Shown piece by piece: positions 11,092 through 22,839 of a stretch of 64,000 nucleotides of DNA. Under the pieces are notes generated by a model, which was given only the letters and a program-made list of their open reading frames with translations, searched no databases and had not been told where the DNA came from. The DNA lies in assembly GCA_034509755.1 (NCBI GenBank), contig CM067541.1:15426001-15490000 (forward strand). The letters are read 5' to 3'. Every line of letters starts with the position of its first letter. Positions within the stretch are counted from its first letter, which is position 1. The position numbers and the translations under genes were made by a program. This DNA comes from Anisodus tanguticus. Lineage: Eukaryota > Streptophyta > Magnoliopsida > Solanales > Solanaceae.

Positions 11092-13674
11092 TTCTACGGA
11101 AGAAAGATGTCATTGCAGACAGCAAATCAGGAGCACAATGGCTCAACTATGTAATATTTACGGATTGAAACCTCCTCTTTGAAATTTTATTTTAATGGAA
11201 CACATTTGTTTTGGTCCTAGTATTCTGGCTTGGTGCTATTTGCCTAATTGTCATTTGCTGCATTGCATTGACAAGCTCCTGTAATATATATGGATGTGCA
11301 TTTTTGTTTAGAAATGCAAGAACTTCCCATACTCGAGGGAATTGGTTTTCATATACTTATTTTGCTATACCTTGAAATTTTGAGTAGTTGTAACTTGTAA
11401 GTCGACTTGGATGGAGTAATACTGGTGATCTTTAGCATTTTTAGACAGGCGGTTAAAAATAGTAAGACTCAGCCATAACCGTTGTAGCCATCGGCGGTGT
11501 ATGCTCGGTATATTACTGTATATACATATTATACTGGCAAAAGTTTTACAAAAATATAAGTGTTTTTTGTTGTGGACTTTATTGGGCTACTCTGTATTGT
11601 GAAAATCTTTAATTAAAGGCGTAATTATCATAGTACCCTTCAGTATTAATATGATAACACATCACTGGAGAGCGAAGTCTGCATTTCACAATAAGAGAGG
11701 AATCACATTTCACTTGTCCAAGAGGTGATATTTCTTCTGGCAAATAGAAAAAAGTAGTAATATATCATATATTGCTGTGATAAAAGATTTATGCGTGTAA
11801 CGAGGTAATACCACTTCATTTGAGGATTTTGAGTAGCAGGATTCAGAACCAGACACAAATTGAGTAAATTCCTCAAACGTTCATTAAACTTAAGAAAAGT
11901 ATCACCAAAATAATAATAATAACAACAACAACATAATACCAAATGTAATCCCACAAGTGGGGTCTGGAGAAGGTAGAGTGTACGCATATTTTACGTCTAC
12001 CTTGGAAGGTAGAAAGTCTATTTCCGATAGACCCTCGGCTCAAAGGAAAACGAACCAAATCAGACGGGGTATCACCAAAATAACTTTTGAATTTTTTTAG
12101 ATGATAAGGTCATCAAAGTTCCAACTTTCTCGTTTCCAATAAAGTAAACTAATCCATTTTTAGACATAAATCCCTTAACTCATATATAAATTATAAAATT
12201 CAATATTTAGGCATAATTTTTCGATGCTCCAAAATTCTTGTTCAAATTATTTCATGTTTCAAAAATTAAAATAATATCAAAGTAATATTTTAAGCTACAA
12301 GAATAAAACAATATAATCATCCAAACTTTAAGTAAAGGTTTTCTTTGTTATATCAACTTCTTTTAAATTATTTTGATATTTTTTCGTTGCTCAAAGCCAG
12401 AAGTTAAATATTTTACTGAATGAAAGTGCTTGGATATAATTGAAACACATGACTACATGAGACGTCATATAGATGCTTGAAATCAAATTTTATCTAAAAT
12501 TTAAATAAAATCAAAATATTAAAAGTTCATCTCCAAGAAAATAGAAATAGTAATTTTTTCTATAACTGAAAATTTTATATATCTGCAAAAATTATTCACA
12601 AACACCATGCTAAGTTCTACTACTAATCAACTGTATCCTTTTATTGTCTACTAACACAATTTTGCAACATTCCGAAATGTTTGATCGAATTAATATTTTT
12701 AACATTTTTAAAAAAATATTCCAATGAATTTTATAATTTAAATATGGTTAAGGGGTCTTATCCAAAAAATAGATTGTTTTACTTTTTTGGAAACATGAGC
12801 ATAGTTTGATGATCTTATTGTACAAATTTAATGACCATTTGAGGAATTGTTTAGACAAATTCAAACAACCTTTAGTTGATTTCATGCTAATTGTTACAAA
12901 GATGAAAACCGCTTAATTTGGAAGAAAAAATTACTACAAGGAGTTAAAGATGCCCAGGATATCACTTAGATCTTGAATCAAAAGCTAATACAATATACTG
13001 TAATCCAGATGAATATCATAATCTCTATATATGTATCAATTACTTCCAAGCAGCATTCAACTGCAAGAACATATAAGCTGTTGAATAAAAATAACACACT
13101 GCGTCTTGCATGAATTCCAATACTAACGAATAGACTAGACACGGCTGTATAATGGCTTCGGTAATTATTTTTTTTAAAAAAGGGAATAAACAAATAAAAC
13201 ACACCAAATCCAATATTGGAATGCACACTCCAGATTCAAACACATCCACCTTGGTCTCTGATATGATTTAAAAAAGAAAAGCTTCCTGCCACTTCTGTTT
13301 CTGCGGTATCCTGCATAGTTGTTTTATAGAAGTCAGTACAATTAAATGCATTATAAAAAGGTACAAGTAACTGGGAATAATCAATCTATGAGAAAAGGCT
13401 TCTCTAGCTAGAATGGGCGGAGCTACGTTGGGTTACACTGTACATATGTAAAGTTGTGATTATTTATAGTTTTGAACCCTCTTATTGGAAATCTTGGCTC
13501 CTCGACCAGACGATCAGTTAGAAATACAAGTATCAAAATGAAAAGCTATATTTTGTCCCTTACCAGATTTTCTTTGTCTTCTTGGAGGACTTTGTCTGAA
13601 GTGCAGGTATTAACAGGCACTGTAAAAGCAAAAGAATTAGTAACTAACTTTTAGCTCAAACTGTTGAATGACTT
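11092..13674. other. Intergenic region between convergent genes
   Basis: This holds the 3' UTR of the E2 gene (roughly to 11300-11420) and then AT-rich DNA. The only recognised element is a short retroposon at 11914-12068. I see no further gene. The stretch 12084-12950 is anonymous AT-rich sequence. Confidence 0.6.
11914..12068 (-). mobile_element. Short RTE-LINE 3' end (retroposed tail) with target-site duplication
   Basis: The insert contains the same 3' tail as the LINE at 8217 (GTGGGGTCTGGAGAAGG, then GATAGACCCTCGGCTCAA on the plus strand) and a (TAA/CAA)n terminus at its left end. It is flanked by a perfect 15-bp repeat GTATCACCAAAATAA at 11899-11913 and 12069-12083, the hallmark of target-primed reverse transcription. 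It is therefore a severely 5'-truncated LINE or a LINE-derived short retroposon of about 155 bp. Confidence 0.85.
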
Positions 13675-16353
13675 CTAACCAAGGAAGGTACACTTATAAC
13701 TACCTTCTCCTTGAGCAGATCTCTTTCCCTGTCTTTTCAGCTTATCCTTATTTAGTTCTGGCTTAACAGGTTTCTGAAGTCTCTCTTTTGTGGTACGACC
13801 TCCGGTTTTTGGTGATGTAGATTTCCCAGTTGCAGCAATTTTGTTAACAGAATTCCGGGTCCTAGGAGTGCTTCCAATCTTTGAAGGCTTCTGCTTGGTT
13901 GGTTCTTTCACTTGTTCGGTTTTTGTGGAGTCTTTGTTCAAAATTTTGGGTTTCTCAGTGGTCGCAACAGAGGAAGAGCTATGTACATCATCATCAGATG
14001 AACGTATCTCATCTTTAGGCACATGAGAGCAAGTCTCAGAGACTTTCAACTGCTCAGAATTTTGTAGAATATTATAGCTATCAAACAATTGTTTCACAGG
14101 CTCCTCAAGTTCAGGAACTTGCAACTTATGTCGTTGCACATAAGATTTCAGCTCATCTCTCAGTCGTTGAACAGGCTGAAATAAAAGTAGAAAATGATTT
14201 TTTTAATAATATTAGCTCAATTTACCAGCTACAAGAGCCAAATTGTTTCTGAAAACTGAGCTTTTCAAACCCACATTGCAATGCAAGAAAGGTGAGCAAT
14301 GAGCTTACTAACTGAAATCAACAAACTGATTTTAAATATACAGTTTTTGCTAAACCAACGAAAAACTAATGGAATAGTGAAATCTGTGGCACTAGTCACC
14401 ACCAAGTGGTAAAGTCATGTGGGAGAAAATACTACTTCCTCCGGCCCAATTTATGTGATGTACTTTTATTTGATACGCTCTTTAAGAAATAAAGGAAGAT
14501 TTTTGAATCTTATGATCTAAAATAAGTCAAAGATATTTGTGTGGTTATAGATCATCTCGTTTTGCATAAAAGGTAAAGTTTAAATTTAAATTACAGCCAA
14601 ATAAGAAAATATCTCATTCTTTTTGGGACGCACTAAAAAGGAAAGTGAATAATTTTTTTTGGGACACAGGAGTATATCATACCTCAGAGCCAGCCTTCAA
14701 AGCAAGTTTGAAAAAACCAAGGGAAATTGAATGCTTAGCAGCAGATTCAGAAAGCTTAATCTGTGATAGCCAATAGGAAGCTGAGGATATAAGGTCATAT
14801 TTCTTTCTAGCTGAGGACTTTGAAACATTTGGAAATGGTGTATCCGGTTTTTCTTGGTTACTGGTAGATCTCTTTGCTCTCGTCTCAGCAATGGGAGTTC
14901 TAGTGCCAAGTGGTCTAGAAGTTGGGCTGACAATTGACTTGGAGGGAACAGACAGCCTTCTTGGAGGCTTTGCGGATTTTTTCTTGGAGAGAGGCAGAGC
15001 AGCAACACTCTTACTGACACTTGATGCAGGTCTTCCCCTGAAATACAAATGAAGCAGAGAAGGATGTGTAAGTACAGAATCAGGGGACAAATAGTTAGGC
15101 TTAGCAATTGATATAAGAATACGTGGAAGAATTACATCTTTGTTAACCTTTATCTGAAGTAGCTCTCATTAGTTCACTTCGTCTAGAATTCATTGGCCAT
15201 GGAAAGAAAAAAAAAACAGAAAATCACCAACTTTTTGCTAGTAGAAGTTGTGTCTTTGACATTGAAGTTAATAATTCTTCTCCGATGCGATAACACTGAC
15301 GTTAGAAATCAGTAGCATATTTGCAAGGAGAAAACCAAAATTTTCTTTCTACTATCAGAAATAATTTTATTGGAGTTCTTTAATTCTAGACAATAAACTG
15401 TATGCAGTTCTCACAAGCATGGATACAATGCAATGGCTCTTAAAAATATGGCTTATTTCTTGTTACTAGTACCAAAATGGATACAAGAAATTAAACTCTT
15501 TATGTTCAAGTCTTTAAAATGGAATACAGAAACTTCCGCACTCTAAAAGGGAAGGCGATTTAGTACATCAACAACCAGCCAAGTAAGAGGTAAGCAGACA
15601 GTAGCACTTATCAATGTAAACAGAAAATTAAGAATTGCAACAACGAGCTATCACTTAATATTGCTCAGAGATGAAGCATCTACTTATTCTGTAAGCCACA
15701 TACCTGTCAGCAAAAATTTTTGGTAGCAAATTTCAGTACCATAAAAAAGGAAACTTCACAAACTAGGTGATCAAGGTTGAAAACTCTTCACTATATAAAT
15801 ATTACAGGCCAATCAGCCAACAAGCCATCGGATCCATAAGATTTCACCTCAATTCACATGGCATAAGGTTCGGTATGCAACTTCATTGAGTTTTTTTTCA
15901 ATTTCCAAACAGTAACTTATACTAAGTGATATCCTAGTTGTTAATCAAACGGAAACAGTAAAAGACCACAAAAAAATCCACTCAATTATATATCAGCATA
16001 CAATGCAATTCCAATCCAAATTCATCGTACGTATAATCTAATCAGTATATACGTATATCAGATATCTAAATTAAAAAAATATACTAGATTAGATCAAAGA
16101 CCTTGCAGAAGCCGAAGAGTTGGAGGAATCAGTCAAAGGTGGCTTCTCCTCCTTCGATTTAGAAGCCGATCGCAACGGATACCGCAGAAGCTTTGATGAT
16201 GATTGCTTAGCCTTTACTGCAAAACAAAAAAATTCAAACACATACATAAAATATATATATATAATCTGAAATCATAGATGTTGCCATAAAAAAAAAAGCA
16301 AAGATAATTTTATTACCAGAAACAGAGGATTGATCTTCAGCTGAATCCTCCAT
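13675..16353 (-). CDS. Basic, Ser/Lys/Pro-rich plant protein of unknown function (335 aa)
   Basis: Four exons on the minus strand: 16353-16317, 16216-16102, 15037-14683 and 14175-13675. All have GT-AG junctions and their lengths sum to exactly 336 codons. The protein starts MEDSAEDQSSVSVKAK. A basic low-complexity N-terminus follows, with SKKKSAKPPRRLSVPSKS. A conserved-looking core spans the exon 3/4 junction: YDLISSASYWLSQIKLSES, HSISLGFFKLALKAG, then RLRDELKSYVQRHKL. The C-terminal half is again basic (TTKERLQKPVKPELNKDK). The charge suggests binding to nucleic acid or microtubules, but I do not recognise the family. The C-terminus is uncertain: a GTAGTT donor near 13690 could splice to a further exon near 13310. 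No signal peptide or membrane segment is visible. The start is the first ATG with good downstream coding. Confidence 0.8.
14430..14674. mobile_element. Stowaway-like MITE in intron 3
   Basis: TA-flanked element of about 245 bp. Its left end CTTCCTCCGGCCCAATTTAT and right end GGGACACAGGAG are imperfect inverted repeats of the Stowaway type (CTCCCTCCGTCCCA). It ends 9 bp before exon 3 of the basic-protein gene. Confidence 0.85.
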
Positions 16354-17525
16354 GATGAATTCTAGGGTTTCGATAGAAGAAATAATGGTATGTGAAGATG
16401 GATTGATGGAAAATGAAAGAAATTGTTGCTTATATACAGCGTTCGAGCGGGAAATGTGAGAACTGCTTTAAAATCAAATTAAAAAGAGTAGGGAATATTA
16501 GAACGGCTCTTTGGGCTGGGCCCGTTCTTGTGGGCCTAATACAGACTTTTGATTTTGGGTTTTCAAATTTCGAACCAACTCCTTTACCATTGATGCTGAT
16601 TGCTGGGCAGGCTGAGTTGGCGGATTTGTCACTGTTTTGGTCAAAATTCATAAATATAATCTATAAGTAGGTTCATGTAAAAATAAATCTGTAAGTAGAT
16701 TACAAATGTCTTGGTTACATAACCATGATTACTTAATGTATATTTTTATATCAATTTATCATGGTAGTCACATATTATTACATTACATGTTGCTTCATGC
16801 TTGTTTTCTTTGTTGTTTTAAGGTGCATTTGTTTGAGAACTTGTGACTTGAAAATAGAGGTGTTTCAATTTGCAAATAGGGAATCTGTTTGTAAAATTGA
16901 AACATAATTAGAACTTCAATTTGAAGCAGAAGTTGTGATTTGAAGGTGTATTGTACCATTCCGTCACTCCCAATTTCTGTTTAATTTTTTTGTTGTTGTT
17001 TATTTTTTCATTTTTTTAAGACAGTCCGGGGCACTAAGCTCCCGCTATGCGTGAGATCTCGGGAAGGGCTGGACCACAAGAGACTATTGTTATATTTTTC
17101 ATTTTCTTTGGATAGCTAAAATGATTGATTTTGGAAATTAAATTGGCTGTATACAAATATAATGTTCAAAACATCAAATAGTCGAACGAAATGTTGTTGG
17201 CAAATGAGAAGTAAAGGTAAACAACATGTCATGAAGAGAGGACAAGACATATTGAAAACAGATCTTGATCTACAGCGCTCCATTTTAGATGTCTTAGAAA
17301 TTTCGTGTTGTTTACTTCGTAACACCTCACTTCTTTGTTATTGTGACAGTGAAATTCTAACACAGAATTTCTCTCTAGGATATCATATTGAATTATGGGT
17401 ACCATTTCATTTTAAATGGGAATTCTTGTATTAAATTAGTAATAAGTAATAACATACACCTCTCTGCTCTCTCAACTCACAATGGGACCCCAACTCAACT
17501 GATCAAAAGTCTTCTACTATTTATG
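16354..17525. other. Intergenic upstream region of the basic-protein gene
   Basis: AT-rich promoter region (minus-strand gene) followed by anonymous DNA. A SINE 3' fragment lies at 17031-17082. Short ORFs here show no recognisable domain. Confidence 0.5.
17031..17082 (-). mobile_element. Au-SINE 3' fragment
   Basis: Contains the reverse complement of the conserved SINE 3' end found complete at 58560-58613 (GGGCACTAAGCTCCCGC, then GGACCACAAG). Only about 50 bp remain. Confidence 0.75.
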
Positions 17526-17530
17526 ATTGT

Positions 17531-17736
17531 TGTGAGATGATATTAATCTCCCTTGGGGAGTATTTCATTAATATCAAGGTATATATAGAGTATAATATTT
17601 ATCCCTTATACAATAGGAATCCTAAGCCTATACAAAAGAGGAATCCTAGTCTTACCATAATTATATTTACACAATATATGGAAATATTCTAATTATGGGT
17701 AGGGAATTTATTGTTTCCTATATTTACACGTTTACA
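17531..17736 (-). repeat. 3' LTR of copia-1
   Basis: 206 bp. On the minus strand it starts TGTAAACGTG and ends ATCTCACA. The adjacent minus-strand CTGAGGAGGTG is the likely polypurine tract. Confidence 0.95.
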
Positions 17737-17743
17737 CACCTCC

Positions 17744-20700
17744 TCAGTCGGAGCGGGAGGAGGCCGGACGCTGAGACCGGATCTCGAAGTCAAGAAACAA
17801 GCGTCCGGGAAGTCCTTTGGTAAATATGTCCGCATACCGATAGGATGATGGAACATGTAACACTCGACATGGCCTAACGCAAACTTTCTCACGAACGAAG
17901 TGTAGGTCTATCTCAATATGCTTGGTTCGCCGATGTTGAACCGGATTATGAGAAAGATAGATGGCGAGAGATGTTATCACAATACACAATAGATGCTCGA
18001 CGCAAATGACACCGAAGTTCTAACGAAGAAATTTACGAGCCAACAAATCTCGCCTACTACATTTGCAACGCCTCTATACTCGGCTTCAAGACCGGAGCGA
18101 GATAGGGTAGCCTGTCGCTTGGCGTACCAAGAAATCGATTATCCCCTAAGAAAACACAAAAGCCGAGGTGGAGCGTCGCGTGTCCGGGACACCCCGTCCA
18201 ATCGCATCCGAATATGAAAGCAACATGTCTGGTGCAGAGGGTATAGGTGCAAACCATAATCAAGAGTGCCCTTAATGTATCGAATGATACGCTTAAGAGC
18301 AATGAAATGAGACTCCTAGGGGCATGCATGAATAACACACCGCCGAACAACATAAGCTATGTCCGGCCCGGTGAATGTGAGATATCGAAGTGCACACCGC
18401 AAGGCTCCTATACATAGTAGGATCAGAGACGGAGCACCATCCATAGCACTGAGCTTAGATTTGGAATCAATTGGAGTAGGCACCTCTTTGCAGTTCGCCA
18501 TCTTAGCCCTGTACACAATCTCTTATGCATACTTACGTTGACACACGAATATATGATTGGCAGACCTGGTCACTGATATCCCCAAAAAAAATAACTCGCC
18601 TTCCCCCAAATCGGTCATTGCAAATTCAGACTTGAGCAAGACAATAATCTCATTTTTCAATCCGTCGGAGGAGGCAAAGTAAGAACAATATCATCCACGT
18701 AAAGTAATAAGTAAAGTGCTACTACCTCGATGAAAAATGAAAAGTGATGTATCACTCTTGCGCATACAAACCCAATCGCAAGATATATCCGGCAAAGCGA
18801 TCATACCACGCACGGGGGCCCGCTTGTGCCATTTAGTGACTTACGGAGACGGCACACATAGTGAGGAACTGCTGGATGGGTGAACCCTGGTGGCTGATGC
18901 ATGTAGACTGTCACTCTCAGATCCTCATGTAAGAATGCATTATTCACATTAAGCTGATGGATCGGCCAGTGTTTGCCCATGGCAATGCTCAAAACTGTGC
19001 GGATGGTAGCCGATTTGACAACCGGGCTGAAGGTCTCACCACAATCAATGCCCTCCTGCTGATTCGTGCCATTAGCTACAAGACGGGCCTTATACTTCTC
19101 AAGATCCCCATTGTCTCTGAACTTGTGACGAAATAACCACATACAACGAATGACATTCACCCCTCAGGTCTAGGTACTAGATCCCACGTGTGCTGTTTAG
19201 TTAAAGCATTGAATTCCTCATACATAGCCGCACTCCAATTAGGGTCTTGTTTGGCCAGTTTTGGGTTCTTTGGAAGTGGAGAGATGGTTTGGGCAAACAA
19301 GTTGAAATGGACTTTGGGTTTGAAGATTTCATGCTTTGAACGAGTTTCCATTGGATGGGTAGGGACAGTGGGTGGCAGAGTGGTGTCTGAGACGGGGGGT
19401 AAAGTCGGATAAGGAGAAGGTGGGGGCGAAGCTGTCGGAGGCGCCGCGGCTCCTGGATCGAGAGTCGCGGCGCTAGAAGGTTGACAGGCTTCTCTGAAGT
19501 TTGGGCACCGCGCGCCTCATCACAGGGTCGCGGCGCTGTCGACGGTGTTTCAAAAGATTGCTCTCTAGAAATCAGGCGCCGCGGCGCCTCTCCTCGAGGC
19601 CGCGGCTCTGACGACGGAACAGAGGATGTGAGTTGTTCGATTATGAGGGGAGAGATGGCAGACTCATCAAGAAATGAGTAGTCCTATTTTTGGAATTTTG
19701 GAAGATTCAAAAACGGGAATGTGGTCTCGTCGAATGTGACGTGACGAGATATGTGGATCTGACGAGTCGACAATTCATAGCATAGTAGCCCCTATGGTTC
19801 GGCGGGAATCCTAGAAAGACACATGGAGTGGACCTAGGAGCGAGCTTGTGAGGGGCGGTGGAGCTAAGGTTGGGATAACACAGACAACCAAAAATCCGTA
19901 GATGATCATAAGAGGGGATTCTATGGTAGATGATTTCGGTAGGGGTCATATTGTGAAGAGTGCTAGTAGGGAGAATATTTAGAGTGTATTCTGACATTTT
20001 AGCAGCATAGACCCAGAAGGGTGGAGGGAGGGAGGCATGAATCAATAGGGTGCGAATCATATTGTTAATGGTGCGAATGATTCTTTCAGCTTTACCGTTT
20101 TGTGATGAGGTGTGCGAAAGACCATGCCATTATTGGTACAAAAGCGGTGAAACATAGAGTTATTGAATTCACGACCATTATCGCACTGAAATGATTTTAT
20201 GCCTTTTCCAAATTGTGTTTGAATGAACTTACGAAACTCAAGAAATTTGACAAACACTTCCGATTTAAATTTAAGAGGGTATAACCAAACGTAGTGTGAA
20301 AAATCATCAAGCAACACAAGATAGTATTTATGACCGAGAGAACTAGAGAAAGGAGATGTCCATAAATCGGCATGTATGATATCAAAATGAGCAAATGTAA
20401 CACTAGTAGATGATTTAAACGGAAGACGAATATGTTTAAATAAAGAGCAAGAAACACAATTTTGGGCAAGTTTCCCATTACAAGCAATGAAATTGTTGCC
20501 TCTAAGAAAATTAAAAACTGGGACTCCTGGATGACCAAGCCTATTATGCCAAGTTGAAGAAGAAACAGCCGCTAGAGTGACGGGAGAGCAAGATCCGGCA
20601 GCGGAGGTGGAAGTGAATAGATAGAGATCCCTCGTGCTATTGCATCTCGTAAGAGGTGTCCCTGTATGAAGATCATTCACAGTAAAACCAAAAGGATCAA

Positions 20701-22085
20701 AATCCACAGAGACAAAATTATTACGAGTAAATTGGCGGACATATATGAGGTTCTTAATCATGTGTGGGGCATATAGGGTGTTTTTGAGGGAGAATGGTGG
20801 ATGAAGAGGTTGTGTGTATGAGGTACCATAACCCTTAACTGGAATGCGTTGTCCACTACCAACTGTAACATATTGAGGATGCTTTAAACTAAACAATTTA
20901 GGAATAGTACCTGCAGACTGGGTGACGTGAGATGTGGCGCCTGAGTCCATGTACCAAGTATTGTCAGGCTGTTGCATAGAGAGGGTGATGAACGACTGAC
21001 CCAACTCAGTGGGTGTCATGCCGGAGGAGGGCTGCGGGACCTGACCTTGCATGAAGTGGGCTCGTCGTGGGGCCGGAGCGGGGCCTAACAAACCGGGGTA
21101 AGAATACGGATTGTATGGCTGCGGCATCGGCATGGACTTGGCACCGCGACTCGAATCGGGGTGCGCGCGGCAGATCGGGGCGCCGCAGCGCCGTAGACGA
21201 AGCCGCCGAGGAGCCGCGGCCCGGTTGTTCTCGCGATCTCTCGTTCGCGTCTTGTTGGTTACGTTGACCGCGACCCTTGCCACGACCACGACCTCCTCTA
21301 CCACCGCGGCCTTTTCCACCCTTGCCGCCACGGCCCCGCCGTGTTGGGAGTTGTCCGGTGGCGTCGATCTTGGGGTTGCGTGTCGACGCTAACACCCGCC
21401 GGGCGTGCTCATCCCGCTTAGCACGACGGGTTTCTTCGAGCAACAATTGTGAGCGAGCTTTGTTAAAACTCGGTAGCGGATCTGCTCGTTGAATTATGGT
21501 GGCCAAAGTATCATATTCGCCCTTAGTAAGGCCGAAATCATTTGTAGCACCATTTTATCGTCGGTGACGGTGCGTGCCGATGTTGGAGAGTTGATCGCTA
21601 GAAGTTTAAGTCGCTTGCGTACTCGGAGACATTGGAGAAGTTTTCAAGACGTGTTTTGTTGAACTGTTCTTCCAAATACACGGCACGAGTGTGCTTGTTG
21701 TCCCGAAAAATTTCCTCCAAACGATTCCACAAGTCAAGGGTCGTGGAGTCGATTTCATGATAGTAAGGAGCAAATCCCGAGAGATACTACCATATATCCA
21801 TTGTTTGACGCCGGCGTCGAGACGATGCCGGATAGAATCATCAACCTCCGTAGGCGCAGAATAGTGTCATCAATATGGTCAAGCACGTTATAGAGACATG
21901 CATGATTGCGAAAAAGTTCAACCCGGGGAGAATACTTTGGTTGTTTTCTTGATCAAGAATAATGGGAATATGGTTCTTGATGTTGGAAACGAAGAAGGGC
22001 GGGATGAAACGGGGGTGATGACTTTGTGGTGGGATTTGTGGAGGTAGAGGCGTCAGAAAGTGTGGAAGAATCAGGGATAGCCATT
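17744..22085 (-). pseudogene. gag-pol pseudogene of copia-1
   Basis: Order on the minus strand: gag from about 22085, broken by several frameshifts, with an Arg/Gly-rich C-terminal part near 21300. Protease follows with the active-site motif YMDSGATSH near 20945. Integrase has HNRLGHPG (about 20545), HADLWTSPF (about 20355), CDNGREFNN (about 20185). RT has NVIRCMWLF, DCGETFSPV and an intact YVDD near 18700. RNase H runs from about 18350 and contains HNPVQHRRTKHIEIDLHF. Between integrase and RT (about 19430-19620) lies a GC-rich Pro/Arg-rich linker. No long continuous polyprotein remains. Confidence 0.9.
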
Positions 22086-22221
22086 TAGAGAAGAGAAGAA
22101 AGGAAGAACCAAACCCGAAAAACAAGAAGAAAACCCAGGAGGGCCACGGCGTAGGAGAGGCAGCCGGCGGCTGTGGAAGAGAAAGGTTTTTAGGGTTTTG
22201 TTTATTTGGCTCTTGATACCA

Positions 22222-22427
22222 TGTGAGATGATATTAATCTCCCTTGGGGAGTCTTTCATTAATATCAAGGTATATATAAAGTACAATATTCATCCCTTAT
22301 ACAATAAGAATCCTAAGCCTATACAAAAGAGGAATCCTAGTCTTACCATAATTATATTTACACAATATATGAAAATATTCTAATTATGAGTAGAGAATAT
22401 TTTATTTTCTATATTTACACGTTTACA
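22222..22427 (-). repeat. 5' LTR of copia-1
   Basis: 206 bp; partner of 17531-17736. The primer-binding site lies at 22221 leftwards. Confidence 0.95.
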
Positions 22428-22432
22428 ATTGT

Positions 22433-22839
22433 GAATTGTTTGATCATCATCGAACCAGAATTAACTTGAATTTGGGACCACTATTCGAAATCTTGGACAT
22501 GACAATCTACCACAACACGTGAGATCATAGAGTACCCCAAACATAAACATAAGCGCATGACTGCAGGGTTCTGAAGTTACAGATCTTTAGTCAATTTTTT
22601 TGCGTCCTTTAAAGTAGTTTGCTTTTTCCTAGGATAGCTTACTATCAAAAGAAAGCACTACTATTGAAGTTGTAAAATGCAAGTTTCTCTATTTCTGAAA
22701 ATCCAAAAAAATAGTTCCCTTAATTCCTATTTAAAATTTAAATTACATTATTAAAATCTTTTTATGCAACATATTTTCTGGAGAAAAACAGCAGAAATAA
22801 ATACTTAAAAAAACTGGTCACTGGCCACTGTTCTCAATC
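22433..22839. other. Intergenic gap
   Basis: About 400 bp of AT-rich DNA between copia-1 and the stop codon of the ABCA gene. It should include the ABCA 3' UTR. No other feature seen. Confidence 0.5.

Larger units (their letters stand above)
17531..22427 (-). mobile_element. Complete, decayed Ty1-copia retrotransposon (copia-1)
   Basis: Two 206-bp LTRs (17531-17736 and 22222-22427) are flanked by the perfect 5-bp target-site duplication ATTGT (17526-17530 and 22428-22432). A primer-binding site (TGGTATCAAGAGCC on the minus strand) directly adjoins the right LTR, so transcription ran right to left. The LTRs differ at about 12 of 206 positions by eye (about 94% identity), mostly G/A and C/T changes. 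The internal region encodes gag, protease, integrase, RT and RNase H in the copia order, with many frameshifts and stops. Confidence 0.95.

Noticed and set aside
13261..13330. Possible fifth exon of the basic-protein gene
   Set aside because: An AG acceptor and a short coding-like stretch exist, but the phase from the only good donor (near 13690) does not join cleanly, so it was left out of the gene model.
21067..21492. Arg/Ala/Pro-rich frames on the plus strand
   Set aside because: They are antisense to the Arg/Gly-rich gag end of copia-1.
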